Assembly: GCA_030015575.1 (NCBI GenBank)
Contig: JASDDO010000014.1
Span: 163,341,911 to 163,405,910, forward strand
Length of the DNA: 64,000 nt
Origin: Agapanthus africanus
Lineage: Eukaryota; Streptophyta; Magnoliopsida; Asparagales; Amaryllidaceae
Reading direction: 5' to 3'
Part shown: positions 23,294 through 35,000 of the stretch, piece after piece
How positions within the stretch are numbered: position 1 is the first letter of the stretch
Layout of the letters: each line of letters opens with the position of its first letter
The notes under the pieces: model-generated
Databases searched by the model: none
Seen by the model: the letters and a program-made list of their open reading frames with translations, nothing else
Told to the model about the DNA's origin: nothing
Position numbers and translations under genes: made by a program

Positions 23294-24459
23294 GCCCCAA
23301 GACTTCAAGTCTAAAGAGATACAGAGAAAAAAGAGAAAAAAATAGAGGAACCCCCTATAAACTTTGAGAAATCTCAGAAAGAAGAGCAAGCTCTCAGAAA
23401 AAGAAGATTTTCTTCAAGGAAAAAAGAACAGAAATATGAAATCGTCTCATATAAAAAGAAGAATTCACTTCTTTCTTTAAGATCATAGATCTATAAGACC
23501 AAGGTCTTTCACAAAGAGATCAAAGGGTCTCATCATACAAAAATAAGAAGAAGAACATAACTCTTCTCACAGATCATAGATCTACAAGACCAAGGTCTTT
23601 TACGAAAAGAGATCATGAACATCTCATTACAAAGAAGGGGGGAGAATAATTCAATTCTCTTAGGATCACAGATCCATAAAGGCAAAGCCTTTCACCAAAA
23701 TAAGAGATTGAAATATCTCGTATAAAATAGGAACTTTGTTCTTAGAACCTTGAGACAAAGTCTCTTATAAACGAGAATTTATTTCTCAGATCATAAAGCT
23801 GATCAAATAGCGCTTTGCACTCTTGGACTGGAGCTCAGCACCAAGCACACCACGTGCTCCTCATGTGTGCACCACTTAACAAATAGCGCTTTGCGCTCAT
23901 GGACTGGCGCTCAGCGCCAAGCGCACCACGTGCTCCTCACGTGTGCGCCACTGAACAAATAGCACTTTGCGCTCATAAACTATCGCTTTGCGCTCATGGA
24001 CTAGCGCTCAGCGCCAAGCGTGCCACGTGCTCCTCACGTGTGCGCTACCCAGCAGAAGCGCAATCCGCTCTTTGACTGGCGCAAAGCACCAAGCGTGCCA
24101 CGTGCTCCTCACGTGTGCGCTAAAAGAACATAAATTGTTCTATAAATAAAGCCCAGAGCTATGATGAATGCTCAGCATTCAATAAAAGACAGAAAGGCTA
24201 TCACAACCCAAATCAATGCTCAGCATTGCCAAATGTTTAACATTTTAACTGAGTGGGCCGAGCCCAAAGTGGCCATAAACCCCTACCTCAGATTAATTGA
24301 GCCCATCTGCTCATAAATCTTCAGATCTTAGTCCCAAATTGGACTACAGATTTCCCAACCAAAATCGGTTCAAGGGTACATCTCTTCACTCCTCTGATAT
24401 ATGCCATTGTAATCCTTCAACGTCTTTAGAGAGGTGACGGGTCCCGACAACCAAACATC

Positions 24460-24845
24460 CCTCGGACCGTGGGGTCCTTAAATCCATGGACTATGATGTC
24501 CTTAGCCTCAGACTGTGGGGTCCTAAAACCCATGGACTATGTTGTTCTTAACCTTGGACTGTGGGGTCCTTAAACTCACGGACTATGATGTCCTTAACCT
24601 CGGACTGTGGGGTCCTTAAGCCCATGGACTATGATGTCCTTAATATCGGACATTGGGGTCCTTAAACCCATAAACTATGATGTTCTTAACCTTGGACTGT
24701 GGGGTCCTTAAACCCATGGACTATGATGTCCTTAACCTTGGACTGTGGGATCCTTAAACTCATGGACTATGATGTCCTTAACCTTGGACCGTAATGTCCT
24801 TAAACTAATAGACCGCAATGTCCCTAAACTAAACAATAGAGCCCA
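24460..24845 (+). repeat. GGAC-N6-GTCC dyad array in B 5' LTR
   Basis: About 13-14 dyads lie at a spacing of roughly 28 bases. Cores alternate between GGACTATGATGTCC and GGACTGTGGGGTCC, each followed by TTAA. The copy in the 3' LTR is at about 39285-39610. Confidence 0.9.
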
Positions 24846-25390
24846 AATGCTCTTTTGTTGGATCTAAACGATCCCGTTGAGTTGATCTTAGTCTGAAATT
24901 AGACTAACGTATCCTTAAAAAACGTTTGAGTTGATCTTAGTCTCAAATGAGACTAACGTATCCTTAAACCCAACCCCAAACCCAAATCTAAGAAGATACA
25001 GATTTGGACTAATCCACGCCTTACGGGAGACAACATAAATTAGTCTCCGTATACAATATATGGGCAGCCAAAAACAAAACAAACACACATGACACGAAGT
25101 GACCATCTGGAGAAGGAGAAAGTGGTTACCACGATGCGGTAGCGTAATTAACTGCAGGGGCTTGCACCTGCAGGGAAGAGCGTCCCCACAATCAAAAACC
25201 CCTCAACGAGGGGGAATATGACGAAGTCTCCTACATCGGCCGCATCCGTTTAAACCTTCGATACATGGTGCCATAAATCAACTTGGCATCTTCGGAGAGG
25301 TGGACGGATAGCACCAAATAGCATGTGCCCTCAAAGTTCAGCCCGGACGTCCCAACTTCCCGGTCGCGTCCTTCGGCGGGGAACAGATTC

Positions 25391-25404
25391 TGGCACGCCC
25401 GGTG
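25391..25404 (+). other. Primer binding site of B
   Basis: TGGCACGCCCGGTG begins five bases after the LTR end GGGGAACA. The same string, with one change, stands at the same place in C (62698-62711, minus). The position defines it as the tRNA primer site. It is not the initiator tRNA-Met site used by A, D and F, and the tRNA itself was not identified. Confidence 0.75.
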
Positions 25405-25533
25405 GGACCTTTTTCTCTTTCCATTGCACACTTCGTGCGTCGTGTTCGTGAACGAGTCGCGGTTTAATATGGTTGCCCTTGGGTTCGAGGTACTCAGATT
25501 TGGTTTTGCTCCCGTGTAGAAAAAAGAACATCA

Positions 25534-28003
25534 ATGGCCTCTAACTGCTCCAGCTGCAACAATAACTCCCTTTCTGTCTCATCTGGAGGAGTAACCTATG
25601 GGCCCCAAGCGTCCTCCCTTTTCACAATGCCGGTGGAACAAGTGACCCAAGCCACCACCGGGCTATTCTTCGGGACCATGATCCCACCAACGAGCTTCAA
25701 CGTTCAGATGCCGTCACAGGAAGCTGTGAAGAAGTTGGTCTTTGATCGGCTTGCAACCAGTACGGCCCCTCTCAGCGGGTCGTCCAACTCCAATGCCTCA
25801 GTCTTTGACAGGCTGGGTCAAAGCTCAAGTGGGTCCGCGAAGAGGCTCACAATACTAGAGAAGGACACTCCAACTCCTGCTATAGTGGAGGTCGTCCAAG
25901 CTGCTCCCCTACTCGAAGGTCGGCTTTTGACAGGTTGGCCATTCCCTCTCAGCGAGCATCTGTCTTTGACAGGATGGCGCCAACAACAGACTCTCATCAG
26001 AAAATGGGGCATGGAAAAGCTGATCCAACAGCAGAGGTGATCTCAGTCGCACGACATGCTCGACGTCGCCACTGGCGCCGAGTGAGGAAAGATGGGGGCA
26101 ATTCCCCTTCTGGACTGACTCCGCCAGCTCCAATGGTGGAAGTTGATGCTGATGTTCCAACTGGGAACAGCTTTGAACTACTTAACAGGGCGTGCAGGAA
26201 TTCGCCAACTGCTGTGCTGAAAAGATCTCCTCCACCAATGGAGAATGCTACAAAGGCGAAGCTGGAGCAGCCCCATCAGCGGCTGTCCTCTAAAATTTAT
26301 AAAGTTTGGCGACAGGTCCATGACTCCGTGATAGATCAAGACTATCTCCGCCGACAGAAAAAGATGAAATTCCGGCAAGAAAAGGACCACTCCGTCAAGC
26401 CACAGAAGGCGACAGCTACTTGGGTGCCCACTGCAACGGCTCCTTCAACTTCGACCGCCCACGAGAGGAGAAGGCCGGAGAAAATTCCTGAGTCTGCGAC
26501 GAATCGCAAGAACACTGAATCTAAACACCCCAAGCCTGGGGGGATGGCGGTACATACTGTCTATATGGCATCCGGGAAAGAGGATAGCCTTATCTCTACG
26601 GGCCATCGACCATTCACCAGATCCGTAACAAAGGCCCAGGAGCAACAACAGAAGCTCCAGGAAATGTTGACGCAAATGGCTCTACTCACAGGGCCAAAAG
26701 AAAGCCCGGAAACGTCGTCAGAGCAACGTCAAGAACAAGAAACTGATGCTGAGTTCCTCCGTAGAATGCTCGAAAAGAAGGACAAAGAGGTAGCGGAACA
26801 AGCTGCCAATATAAAACGAATGACGTTCTTATTCCAAGACATGGTCGGGATGATATTACAGTCGGATCCTCCAGCTGAAGATCCTCCGATTATCCTCGAA
26901 GACGACCGAGCGGAGACGTCAAACTCTCTTCCAGCTTATTCAGCAGCCAAAGATGAGACCATCTCAAAAGCTGCCATGGATGATTACATCGCTCAGCAGA
27001 TACGAGTTCATCAGGCGAATGAAGCGGCTGGGCAAATTGTTAAGACTGGACGACCCTATTCGGGTTGGTACGACCAAATAAAGTACCCGCCGGGATACAC
27101 GATCCCCAAATTCCATGTATACAAGGGGACGGAATATCCACACCAGCACGTTGCTCAATTTAGGGCTCTGTGCGACAACACTGGAGGTGATGATAAACTA
27201 CTGCTTAGCCAGTTTGTTGGCAGCTTGTCGGAGACATCATTCGAGTGGTATTCGGAACTCCCGAATGACTCTATCAAGACATTTGCATAGATGGAGCTGC
27301 TATTCACCCAACGTTTTGCGAGCGCTGGCGAACGTACCCTAATCACAGCATTGATCAATGCCAGAGTAAAGCCAGGCGAAACATGGGTGCAATACGCAAT
27401 ACGGTGGCGGAATCTATGGTCGAAGTGCGAACAGCGCATCGAAGAAGCGCCTGCGGTAGGCATGTTCGTAGGGACCCTCGACCCTCAGGCGACCATTTCA
27501 CAATTTATGATGTTTTTCAAGCCGACCACTTTCCAGGCCTTGATTGACAAATTGGCCTAAATGGACCAGATGGGTCATAGACCGTCTTCCTCGAAGCTGG
27601 AATCTCGAAATGAAAAAGGGAAAGGGAAAGGGAAAGGGAAAGCGACCTTCGTCGCCAATGCTCAGTAGCAGCCTAGGGTCCAAAGCCAACTGATCGCCAA
27701 GATGAAAGACGGCGATTCTTCAATGAGAAACTGAAGCGCCCTTATTCGTTTTCCCGGGATAAAACAAGGAGACTGTTCGAACTAGCAATGCGCAACGGGC
27801 TTATCACTCTACCGGAGCCGAAACACCCACTACAACTGAACGATGTCAACGATCCCAATTACTGCCCCTACCACCGAGTATTGGGCCATTTGATCGAAGA
27901 TTGCTACGTTTTCAAAAATTGGGTTGAAAACCAGTATCAACAGGGTATGTTCGCGCTGTCCAAAAACTGGAAGATGAACCCGCCACAACCACATGCTCCA
28001 TAA
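25534..28003 (+). pseudogene. Gag region of B
   Basis: It starts MASNCSSC, the same start as C's gag (62566 on the minus strand). The N-terminal part repeats a VFDRL word. It is followed by a basic, Lys/Arg-rich stretch and a short coiled coil (about 26640-26820). A capsid region (about 27000-27560) has YSGWYDQIKYPPGYTIPKFH, GTEYPHQHVAQFRALCDNTG and SLSETSFEWYSELP, as in retrotransposon gag proteins of the Tat lineage. It ends with a CX2HX4HX4C zinc-binding module (CPYHRVLGHLIEDC, about 27860-27905). Gag would form the cytoplasmic particle. Broken, with a few breaks. Confidence 0.87.
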
Positions 28004-28049
28004 AAGATGGACATGCCGGGGGCATCGTGCTCATTCAAAGAGAAAGCCC

Positions 28050-28270
28050 CATGGACCGAAACGTCCTTAAACTAACAATGGACTGAAACGTCCTTAAACT
28101 AACAATGGACCGAAACGTCCTTAAACTAACAACGGACCGAAACGTCTTTAAACTAACAATGGACCATTATGTCCTAAAACTAGCTACGGACCGAAACGTC
28201 CTTAAACTAACGATGGACCACTATGTTTTAAAACTGGCTGTTGACCGAGATGTCTATAAACTACTACAGA
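28050..28270 (+). repeat. 27-base GGAC-N6-GTCC array after gag in B
   Basis: About eight units of ATGGACCGAAACGTCC plus TTAAACTAACA. The core dyad is GGACCGAAACGTCC. The translation repeats MDRNVLKLT, but this follows from a 27-base unit being a multiple of three. C carries related arrays at the ends of its own spacer region. Confidence 0.88.
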
Positions 28271-28399
28271 CCGCAGCATCCCAAGGCTGACGCAAAAAAA
28301 AAACCGGTACATCCATAAGCGAAATGGGCACGTATGAAAACCCGAAAAGGCTCCGTGAGTAAAAACAGCAGGACTACCGGCGAGTTTTGTGAAAACCCG

Positions 28400-28960
28400 A
28401 AAGGGCGCAATCTCGTTAAAAGACACTTGCAAGGTCCTCTCGATCCTGTAAGGAGAAACCACCTGCGTGAGATCCTTCCGACTCATAAAGGAGAAACAGA
28501 CTTAGGGATCCCCACGATTCCTAAAGAGAAATTACACTTGCGAGATCCTCACGACTCGTTAGGAGAATTATCCTTTGAGACCCTCACGGATCATAGGATT
28601 CAAAAGCCTTAAGCTACAAGGATCTGAACCTGTTCTTAAGCCGTCATACACCTCATTTTTGCCCTACAAGCGGTTCAATGCTGACCCTTATATACAATCC
28701 ACGGACACGAATAAACATTTTCCTAACAAAATCCCACCCGCGACTAGGGATATGTTTACACAGTGAACAACCCTTGTAAGTTCTTTTGACTTATAAAAAG
28801 AAAACACTCTTATAAGATCCTTACGACTTATAAGAGACCATACACTTAAGACTCCTCACGATTCTTAAGGAGAAAACGCACTTACGAGATCCTCACGACT
28901 CGTAAGGAGAAATACCTTTATGAGACCTTTATGGCTCGTAAAGTCAAAAAGCCCTAGTCA
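28400..28960 (+). repeat. CTTACGAG-N10-CTCGTAAG hairpin array, first block (B)
   Basis: Repeated units of about 50 bases, each a perfect or near-perfect hairpin. An example is at 28881-28906 (arms CTTACGAG and CTCGTAAG, loop ATCCTCACGA). Arm sequences vary from unit to unit (CTTATAAG, CTTAAGA and so on), with compensating change on the other side. Confidence 0.82.
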
Positions 28961-29069
28961 ACAGGATCCTAACCCTGTTTTCTAAGCCACCTTTGTTCGA
29001 CATCGACAAAGGCAAATGATGATTCGCTTCTGGTAATATCCCAGTTGTAGCGATGCTGATGCCTAAATC

Positions 29070-29340
29070 GGTATCAAATCCTAAACTCGCAGCGAAAAGT
29101 CAGCGAGCCACAAATGCATACAAAAACAACCGAAATGATGGGGCAACTTGCAACAAAATCAGCAAGTAAAAATGTATGCATATAAAAATAGCCGAAATGG
29201 TTGGGCAACTCGCAATAAAAAGCAGCGAGTAAATAAAACAAATAGCCGAAATGATTGGGCACCGCGAAAAATAGCCGAAATGATTGGGCAATCACGACTT
29301 TCACAATATAAAAAGCTGAAATGATAGAGCATCACGGAAA
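29070..29340 (+). repeat. Short AAATGATTGGGC-type repeats (B)
   Basis: Five to six imperfect copies of TAGCCGAAATGATTGGGCA, spaced by AT-rich stretches. The same repeat occurs reverse-complemented in C at about 51980-52210, which supports a common internal layout for B and C. Confidence 0.8.
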
Positions 29341-29489
29341 GAAAAATATATAAAATGAAACTTTTTTCCTACAGGTGAGATCACATCGATCCCTGTATAC
29401 AATCTAGAGGCATAAACAAAAAAGGGAACCATACCTTCCCACTAGGCTCCATCAGAAAGAGAGCTAAGTCTCGACGGCCGCATCTACAG

Positions 29490-30600
29490 CCTAGAGACCC
29501 ACAACAGCGTTCCTCCTCATTCCAGCAGGATTCAGATGAGACAATTAACTTTGGAGCCATGGCAAAGTCCCTGTTCCAAATCTTGACGGTTCACAGACAG
29601 CCTAGAGATCACCAACAGCGTTTCTCCTCATTCCAGCAGGATTCAGACACGACAATCAACCTTGGAGCCATGGCAAAGTCCCTGTTCTAAATCTCAACAG
29701 TTCACAGACAGCCTAGAGATCACCAACAGCGTTCCTCCTCATTCCAGCAGGATTCAGACGCGACAATCAACCTTGGAGCCATGGCAAAGTCCATGTTCCA
29801 AATCTCGACGGTTCACAGACAGCCTAGAGATCACCAACATCGTTTCTCCTCATTCTAGTAGGATTCAGACGCGATAATCAACCTTGGAGCCATGGCAAAG
29901 TCCCTGTTCCAAATCTCGACGGTTCACAGATAGCCTAGAGATCACCAACAACGTTCCTCCTCATTCCAGCAGGATTTGGATGCAACAATCAACCTTGGAG
30001 CCATGGCAAAGTCCCTGTTCTAAATCTCGACGGTTCACAGACAGCCTAGAGATCACAAACAACATTCCTCCTTATTCCAGCATGATTCAGACGCGACAAT
30101 CAACATTGGAGCCATGGCAAAGTCCCTGTTCCAAATCTCGACGGTTCACAGACAGCCTAGAGATCGCCAATAACGTTCCTCCTTATTCCAGCAGGATTCG
30201 GACGCGACAATCAACCTTGGAGCCATGGCAAAGTTCCTGCTCCAAATCTCGATGGTTCACAGACAGCTTAGAGATCACCAACAGCGTTCCTCCTCATTCC
30301 AGCAGGATTCAGACGCGACAATCAACCTTGGAGTCATGGCAAAGTCCCTGTTCGAAATCTCGACAGTTCACAGACAGTCTAGAGATCACCAACAACGTTC
30401 CTCCTCATTCCAGCAGGATTCAGACGCGACAATCAACCTTGGAGCCATGGCAAAGTCCCTGTTCTAAATCTCGACGGTTCACAGACAGCCTAGAGATCAC
30501 CAACAATGTTCCTTCTCATTCCAGCAGGATTCAGACGTGACAATCAACCTTGGAGCTATGGAAAAGTCCCCGTTCCAAACCTCGACGGTTCATAGACAAC
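29490..30600 (+). repeat. 111-base tandem array (about 10 units) in B
   Basis: GGAGCCATGG recurs about every 111 bases (29554, 29664, 29775, 29886, 29997 and so on to 30552). Because 111 is 37 codons, long open frames run through it (EPWQSPCSKSRRFTDSLEIT type). With no homologous domain and equally open alternative frames, I read the frames as a consequence of the repeat. Confidence 0.9.
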
Positions 30601-31190
30601 CGAGAGAGCAAATCCTGGTCCCGTAGAACATGGCTAATGTCAATCCTGACCCTGTGGGAAACGCCCAGAGCAAATCCTGGTCCCGTAGAACACGGCTAAA
30701 GTCAATCCTGACCCCGTGTGAAACGTCCAGAGCAAATACTGGTCCCGTAGAACACGGCTAAGGTCAATCCTGACCTCGTGGGAAACGCCCAAAGCACCTC
30801 CTGGTCCCGTAGAACACGGCTAAAGTCAATCCTGACCCCGTGGGAAACGCCCAGAGCAAATCTTGGTCCTGTAGAACATGGCTAAAGTCAATCCTGACCC
30901 CGTGGAAAACAGCCAGAGCAAATCCTGGCTCTGTGGAACACGGCTAAAGTCAATCCTAACCCCGTAGAAAACAGCCAGAGAAAATCCCGGTCCCGTAGAA
31001 CACGGCTAAAGTCAATCCTGACCCCGTGGGAAATGGCTAGAGCAATCCCTGACACCGTGAAATGCGGATAAAGTCAACCCCTGACACCGTGAAATGCGGA
31101 TAAAGTCAACCCCTGACACCGTGAAATGCGGATAAAGTCAACCCCTCCTGGCCCCGTAGAACACGGCCAAAGTCAATCCTGACTCCGTAG
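30600..31190 (+). repeat. 62-base tandem array (about 9 units) in B
   Basis: The unit includes GAGCAAATCCTGGTCCCGTA, GAACACGGCTAAAGTCAATC and CTGACCCCGTGGGAAAC. Spacing was measured as 62 bases at 30606, 30668 and 30730. A shorter 31-base variant (CTGACACCGTGAAATGCGG) stands at about 31050-31140. It directly abuts the 111-base array. Confidence 0.88.
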
Positions 31191-31249
31191 GAAACAACCA
31201 GAGAAAACCCTCGAACTCCCCGTCAAAGCAATGCTTTGACTCGGGAACA

Positions 31250-31790
31250 GGTCAACTCATCAATCACTTACGAGTCCTCTCGACTTGTAAGAAGAAAAAC
31301 TCTCTTGTGAGATCTTTACGACTCTCAAGAGAAAATGCACTTAGAAATCCTCACGATTCCTAAGGAGAAACCACACCTGCGAGATCCTCTCGACTCGTAG
31401 GGAGAAAAGTCTTTATGAGACCCTCACGGCTCATAAAGTTGAAAAGTCTTAGGTGGCAGATCCTAACCCTGTCTCCCAAGCCATCATTGTCTCGCAGAGA
31501 GGTCAAGGTAGATTTCTACACGCCACACTCTTATAAGTCAAACATCGACAAAAAAAAGGAAACAACCACATACAAGTCCTCTCGACTCGTAAGCAAGAAA
31601 AACTCTCTTGCGAGACCCTTACGACTCTCAAGGGAAAACACACTTAGGAATCCTCACGATTCCTAAAGAGAAAATACACCTATGGGATCCTTTCGACCTG
31701 TAGGGAGAAAATTCTTTATGAGACCCTCACAGCTCATAAAATTGAAAAGTCTTAGGCAGCAGACCTGAACCTGTTTCCTAAGCCATCGTT
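31250..31790 (+). repeat. CTTACGAG-N10-CTCGTAAG hairpin array, second block (B)
   Basis: The same hairpin family as at 28400-28960, in the same direction, in two sub-blocks separated by a short CATCGACAAA-type spacer. The reverse-complement counterpart in C is at about 52370-52870. Confidence 0.8.
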
Positions 31791-32068
31791 ACCCTGCAAA
31801 GAATCCAAGATGGACCGTCACATACTATCTACAGGCCACATTTGCTAAAATCACATGGAAATGACGCAGAAAAGAGAAGAAAGCAACTGTAGAACAAAAA
31901 ATGTGTATCTTTTATTCATGAATTCAATGGAGTACAAGTTGAATCATATGAAAGAATAAAAAAAATGGATACATATTATTCAAAGATTACAAGTGTTCAA
32001 TCTATACAAAACAGCTACTGAGAAGGAGGCGTTTTCAATAAGTCAGCAAGTTGCTTGCGCACTCCTTT
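31790..32068. other. Spacer between repeats and antisense gene (B)
   Basis: This is AT-rich sequence after the last hairpin repeats. It is the 3' side of the antisense gene, so its terminator or polyadenylation signals should lie here. No clear single signal can be called. Confidence 0.4.
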
Positions 32069-35000
32069 CTATTCCCTTTCATGGACAGTCGCTTCGGCCA
32101 GCTCCGCTTCGACGCAAGCCCTTTGCTGCAAGCACGATGAAACCTTCTCATCGACTTCCCGTTGGGCAGCTTCGTGAATTTGCGTAACCCGCTCAATGGA
32201 GTTGAGCTTCCGCCTCAATGCCAGCCCGCCCGAAATGCATCGCTGCAAATTGTCAAAGACGACTCTCAGTTGTGCGGCATTCGCCTCAACTTGGGTGCGC
32301 AGCCGGGTAGATTCACCCGAAGCCTCATCGCGTTCCTTCCGCCTCAAGATCGCTTCTTGTTCAAAATGGCGGAGGAAGGACACGCTCTGCTTAACCCATG
32401 CAGCCCGCTGGGAGTTCAAAGCCAACATCTCAGGAGCAGGACGTCCGAGCTCAAGCTCATGCAGGCATGCCTCGATCTTCCTGCAGTGGTTAACCCAAGA
32501 CTCAACGACGCCTTCGTTATGGAAGTTCACAAGCGTCGCCAACATTGGATTAACCTTGGCAGCAAAATCCGCAGCGAATGTAGGGGCCTCCGCGTCAAGC
32601 TCCTCGATGTATTCACTCAACATACACAGACTGGTCACAACGCCTTTTGAAGATGGACGTCTAGAAAAGGGCCCTGCCGGCATTATCATTTGAGACTCGA
32701 ACGGAGCTGGAGTCAGTTTCACTGCTGCAAAACAAATCATAATCATATGTCGGATCAAGGGATGAAGAAAATACACGAATAATAGAGTCACTATACCGGC
32801 TGCAACAGGGGGCAGAGCTAGGAGTACCGGTGGCGCGAAGATACCCTTGTCCCCTCCTTAAATTTGTAAGACTACAAGTAGTGCAAAGAAGAATTAGCAA
32901 CGACATGGCTGCCGGTTAAAGAAAATAATAGACGTCGGTTAGAAAAGATACTCACCGGCACCGGCGGGCAGACTAATCTCCGACTGGAAGGAGAAGTGCG
33001 GGTTCAGCACCTGATACAGGTGATCAAAGAGAACTCCTGTAAAATCACGATGATACATGGTCAGTACACGGAAGATGCTGTCCCTAATTTAAATCTCACA
33101 AACCCATACCTTCCAACATTCGAAAAGATATAATAGGAGACGAAGGGGCATCAACCGTCAGAGCGGCAGCTGGTGGTGCTTCTTCATGTGTCACAACCTC
33201 AGTGCTCACCACACCTACATTCGAAAGGAATAAGATGTCAGCAGAAGGGATTGCAAAACGAAAAGAATGCAGCGATCCAAGACCAACCAGACAGGTCATC
33301 AGCCAAAACGGTGATGGAAGCATCACCAAGCATCACGACTTCTTCGATCTTATTTGGGGGGATGGTTTCGCCGCCCGTAGCTTCGTTCCCTGATTCCATG
33401 AGAGCCGTTGTGACACTCGCAATGCCAAACGATGGCAGGGAACCGTAGGCGGAAAGAGCGGCAATTCGAGCATTCCCGGACTCCTGGGAAAGAGTAGCCG
33501 CTTCGGGCTCAGTAGTCGCCGTCGTCTCGCCTGCCACCTCCTCACCCGGACTTGGCCCTGCAGGGTAGGATATATGAGAATCTGAAGATCAAACTCTGAC
33601 AAAAGGACCCAGTGTTACGTTACCTTGTGACGGCTTTTCAACTACTTCCCGATTGCCGCTCTTTCCGCCTGTCTATGAGCGGTAGACAGGGCTGCTGGAG
33701 CACCCTCTGAAGAAACAGGGACAGGGGAAGCAGCGCTCGAGCCTGCACCTATGGCCAAGGCGGCGTTACGTTCTCTTGCAGCACGCCTCCTGCGCTTCCT
33801 TTCCGCCTGGGCCGTAAGAGCTGATCTTCTTAGAACCTTCGTCAAGGAGACGTCATCGTTCACGCCAGGAGCTACCTATGGAGCCGTTATGGCGTCCGTC
33901 ATCGGTTGCTTAAGTGAATCCTCTTTTGGCAATGCTGGAGAGGCTGGGACTTCGGTAGCTGGCATTGGAAGCGTCTCCACACCACCCTGCGAAGTTGGCA
34001 CTGCACTCGGGATAACCTGAGTCGAGGTAGTCCCTGCAATAAGATAAAAAGGAGAGGTCAGACCATCCATGAAGGAAAAGGGAATAAGGGCATAATGAGC
34101 TGAAATATACCAAAGCCCAATGAAGCGCAAAGCCTCTCTTCCTCCTCAAAAGTCTTGAGAGAAGCCACGAGAGTCTCTTCAGTGGAAACGCCTGTTGAAG
34201 AAAAAGTGTCAGTCAAAACACGATAATAAAAATGTAATGCAACAACAAAAAGATATGACTGAAGATTACCTGACTCAGCGAGGGTGATTAGTCCTGCCTT
34301 GTGGCTAGCTAGTCGCTCGGAAGCTGCGACGGCAGCCTCCAGATCAGTATCATCTGGCGCCATGAATAGACCCTCGTTGGTCCCGTATTCGCTTAAGCCT
34401 TCACTATAAGGAGCATGGGGCTCCTGGCCGAGTACAACGTCTGCAGAAAGAATCGACTTCTTCTTCTTCTTCTGCGAGCGAGTATCGGCTGCCGGTAACA
34501 CGAGCTTGCGTTTAGCGGGCAACTTCGGACGGCGAGTCCCGATCTCCGCACCCAAGCCGGACTCAGGAGACGCCACAGCGACCACTTCAACGGGAGCACG
34601 GGGTAGCGGCAGCTCGGGTATATCATGCGGTACCACAGCCGTAGCAGCTTCCCTCAAGGGAGGAAGGACAATGGTACGTCATTTCAAGGGAACGACGGGG
34701 TTACCAGCCGGGGCGGTGTCCTTGCGATCAAGCAGCAATCGCTTTTCTTTCCTAATGACGGTGCCCATCGAATGTTGATACCACGCCACATACACGTTCA
34801 GGGCCTTCGAAACACAGCTCGGTTGACTGATGAAGAAATTGGACCCTGTGTTTAGGCGCATAAAATGATGCAACGATACCCTCTTCGGTAGCAGCCGGTT
34901 CTGCCAAGAAAGCCTCAAGCGGGATGCCCTGATTATAGCTTAACTGCTGGGCGAAATGATGCGGGTTGTATCTCATGAACAACGCCGCATCATTCTGCCT

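Larger units (their letters stand above)
22579..25385 (+). repeat. 5' LTR of B
   Basis: A 2,807-base LTR. Landmarks in order: 56-base CACGTG repeats (22650-22945), a hairpin-dense AT-rich part, a TATA box (23285-23293, TATATAAAG), 65-70-base repeats (23805-24125), a second TATA-like CTATAAATAAAG at about 24140, a GGAC-N6-GTCC array (24460-24845) and the end at GGGGAACA. It is longer than the 3' copy mainly because repeat-unit numbers differ. Confidence 0.92.

Noticed and set aside
24460-24845. CRISPR-like array (short repeat with regular spacing)
   Set aside because: Units are contiguous, spacers are themselves repeats, and the context is a plant LTR. It is a tandem dyad array.
29884-30540. 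A 218-residue open frame in B
   Set aside because: The 111-base unit is a multiple of three, so any frame without a stop in one unit stays open. Two frames are open at once.
32162-32693. Two plus-strand open frames of about 165 residues
   Set aside because: They are shadows of the antisense gene's coiled-coil end, whose codon bias keeps the opposite strand open.
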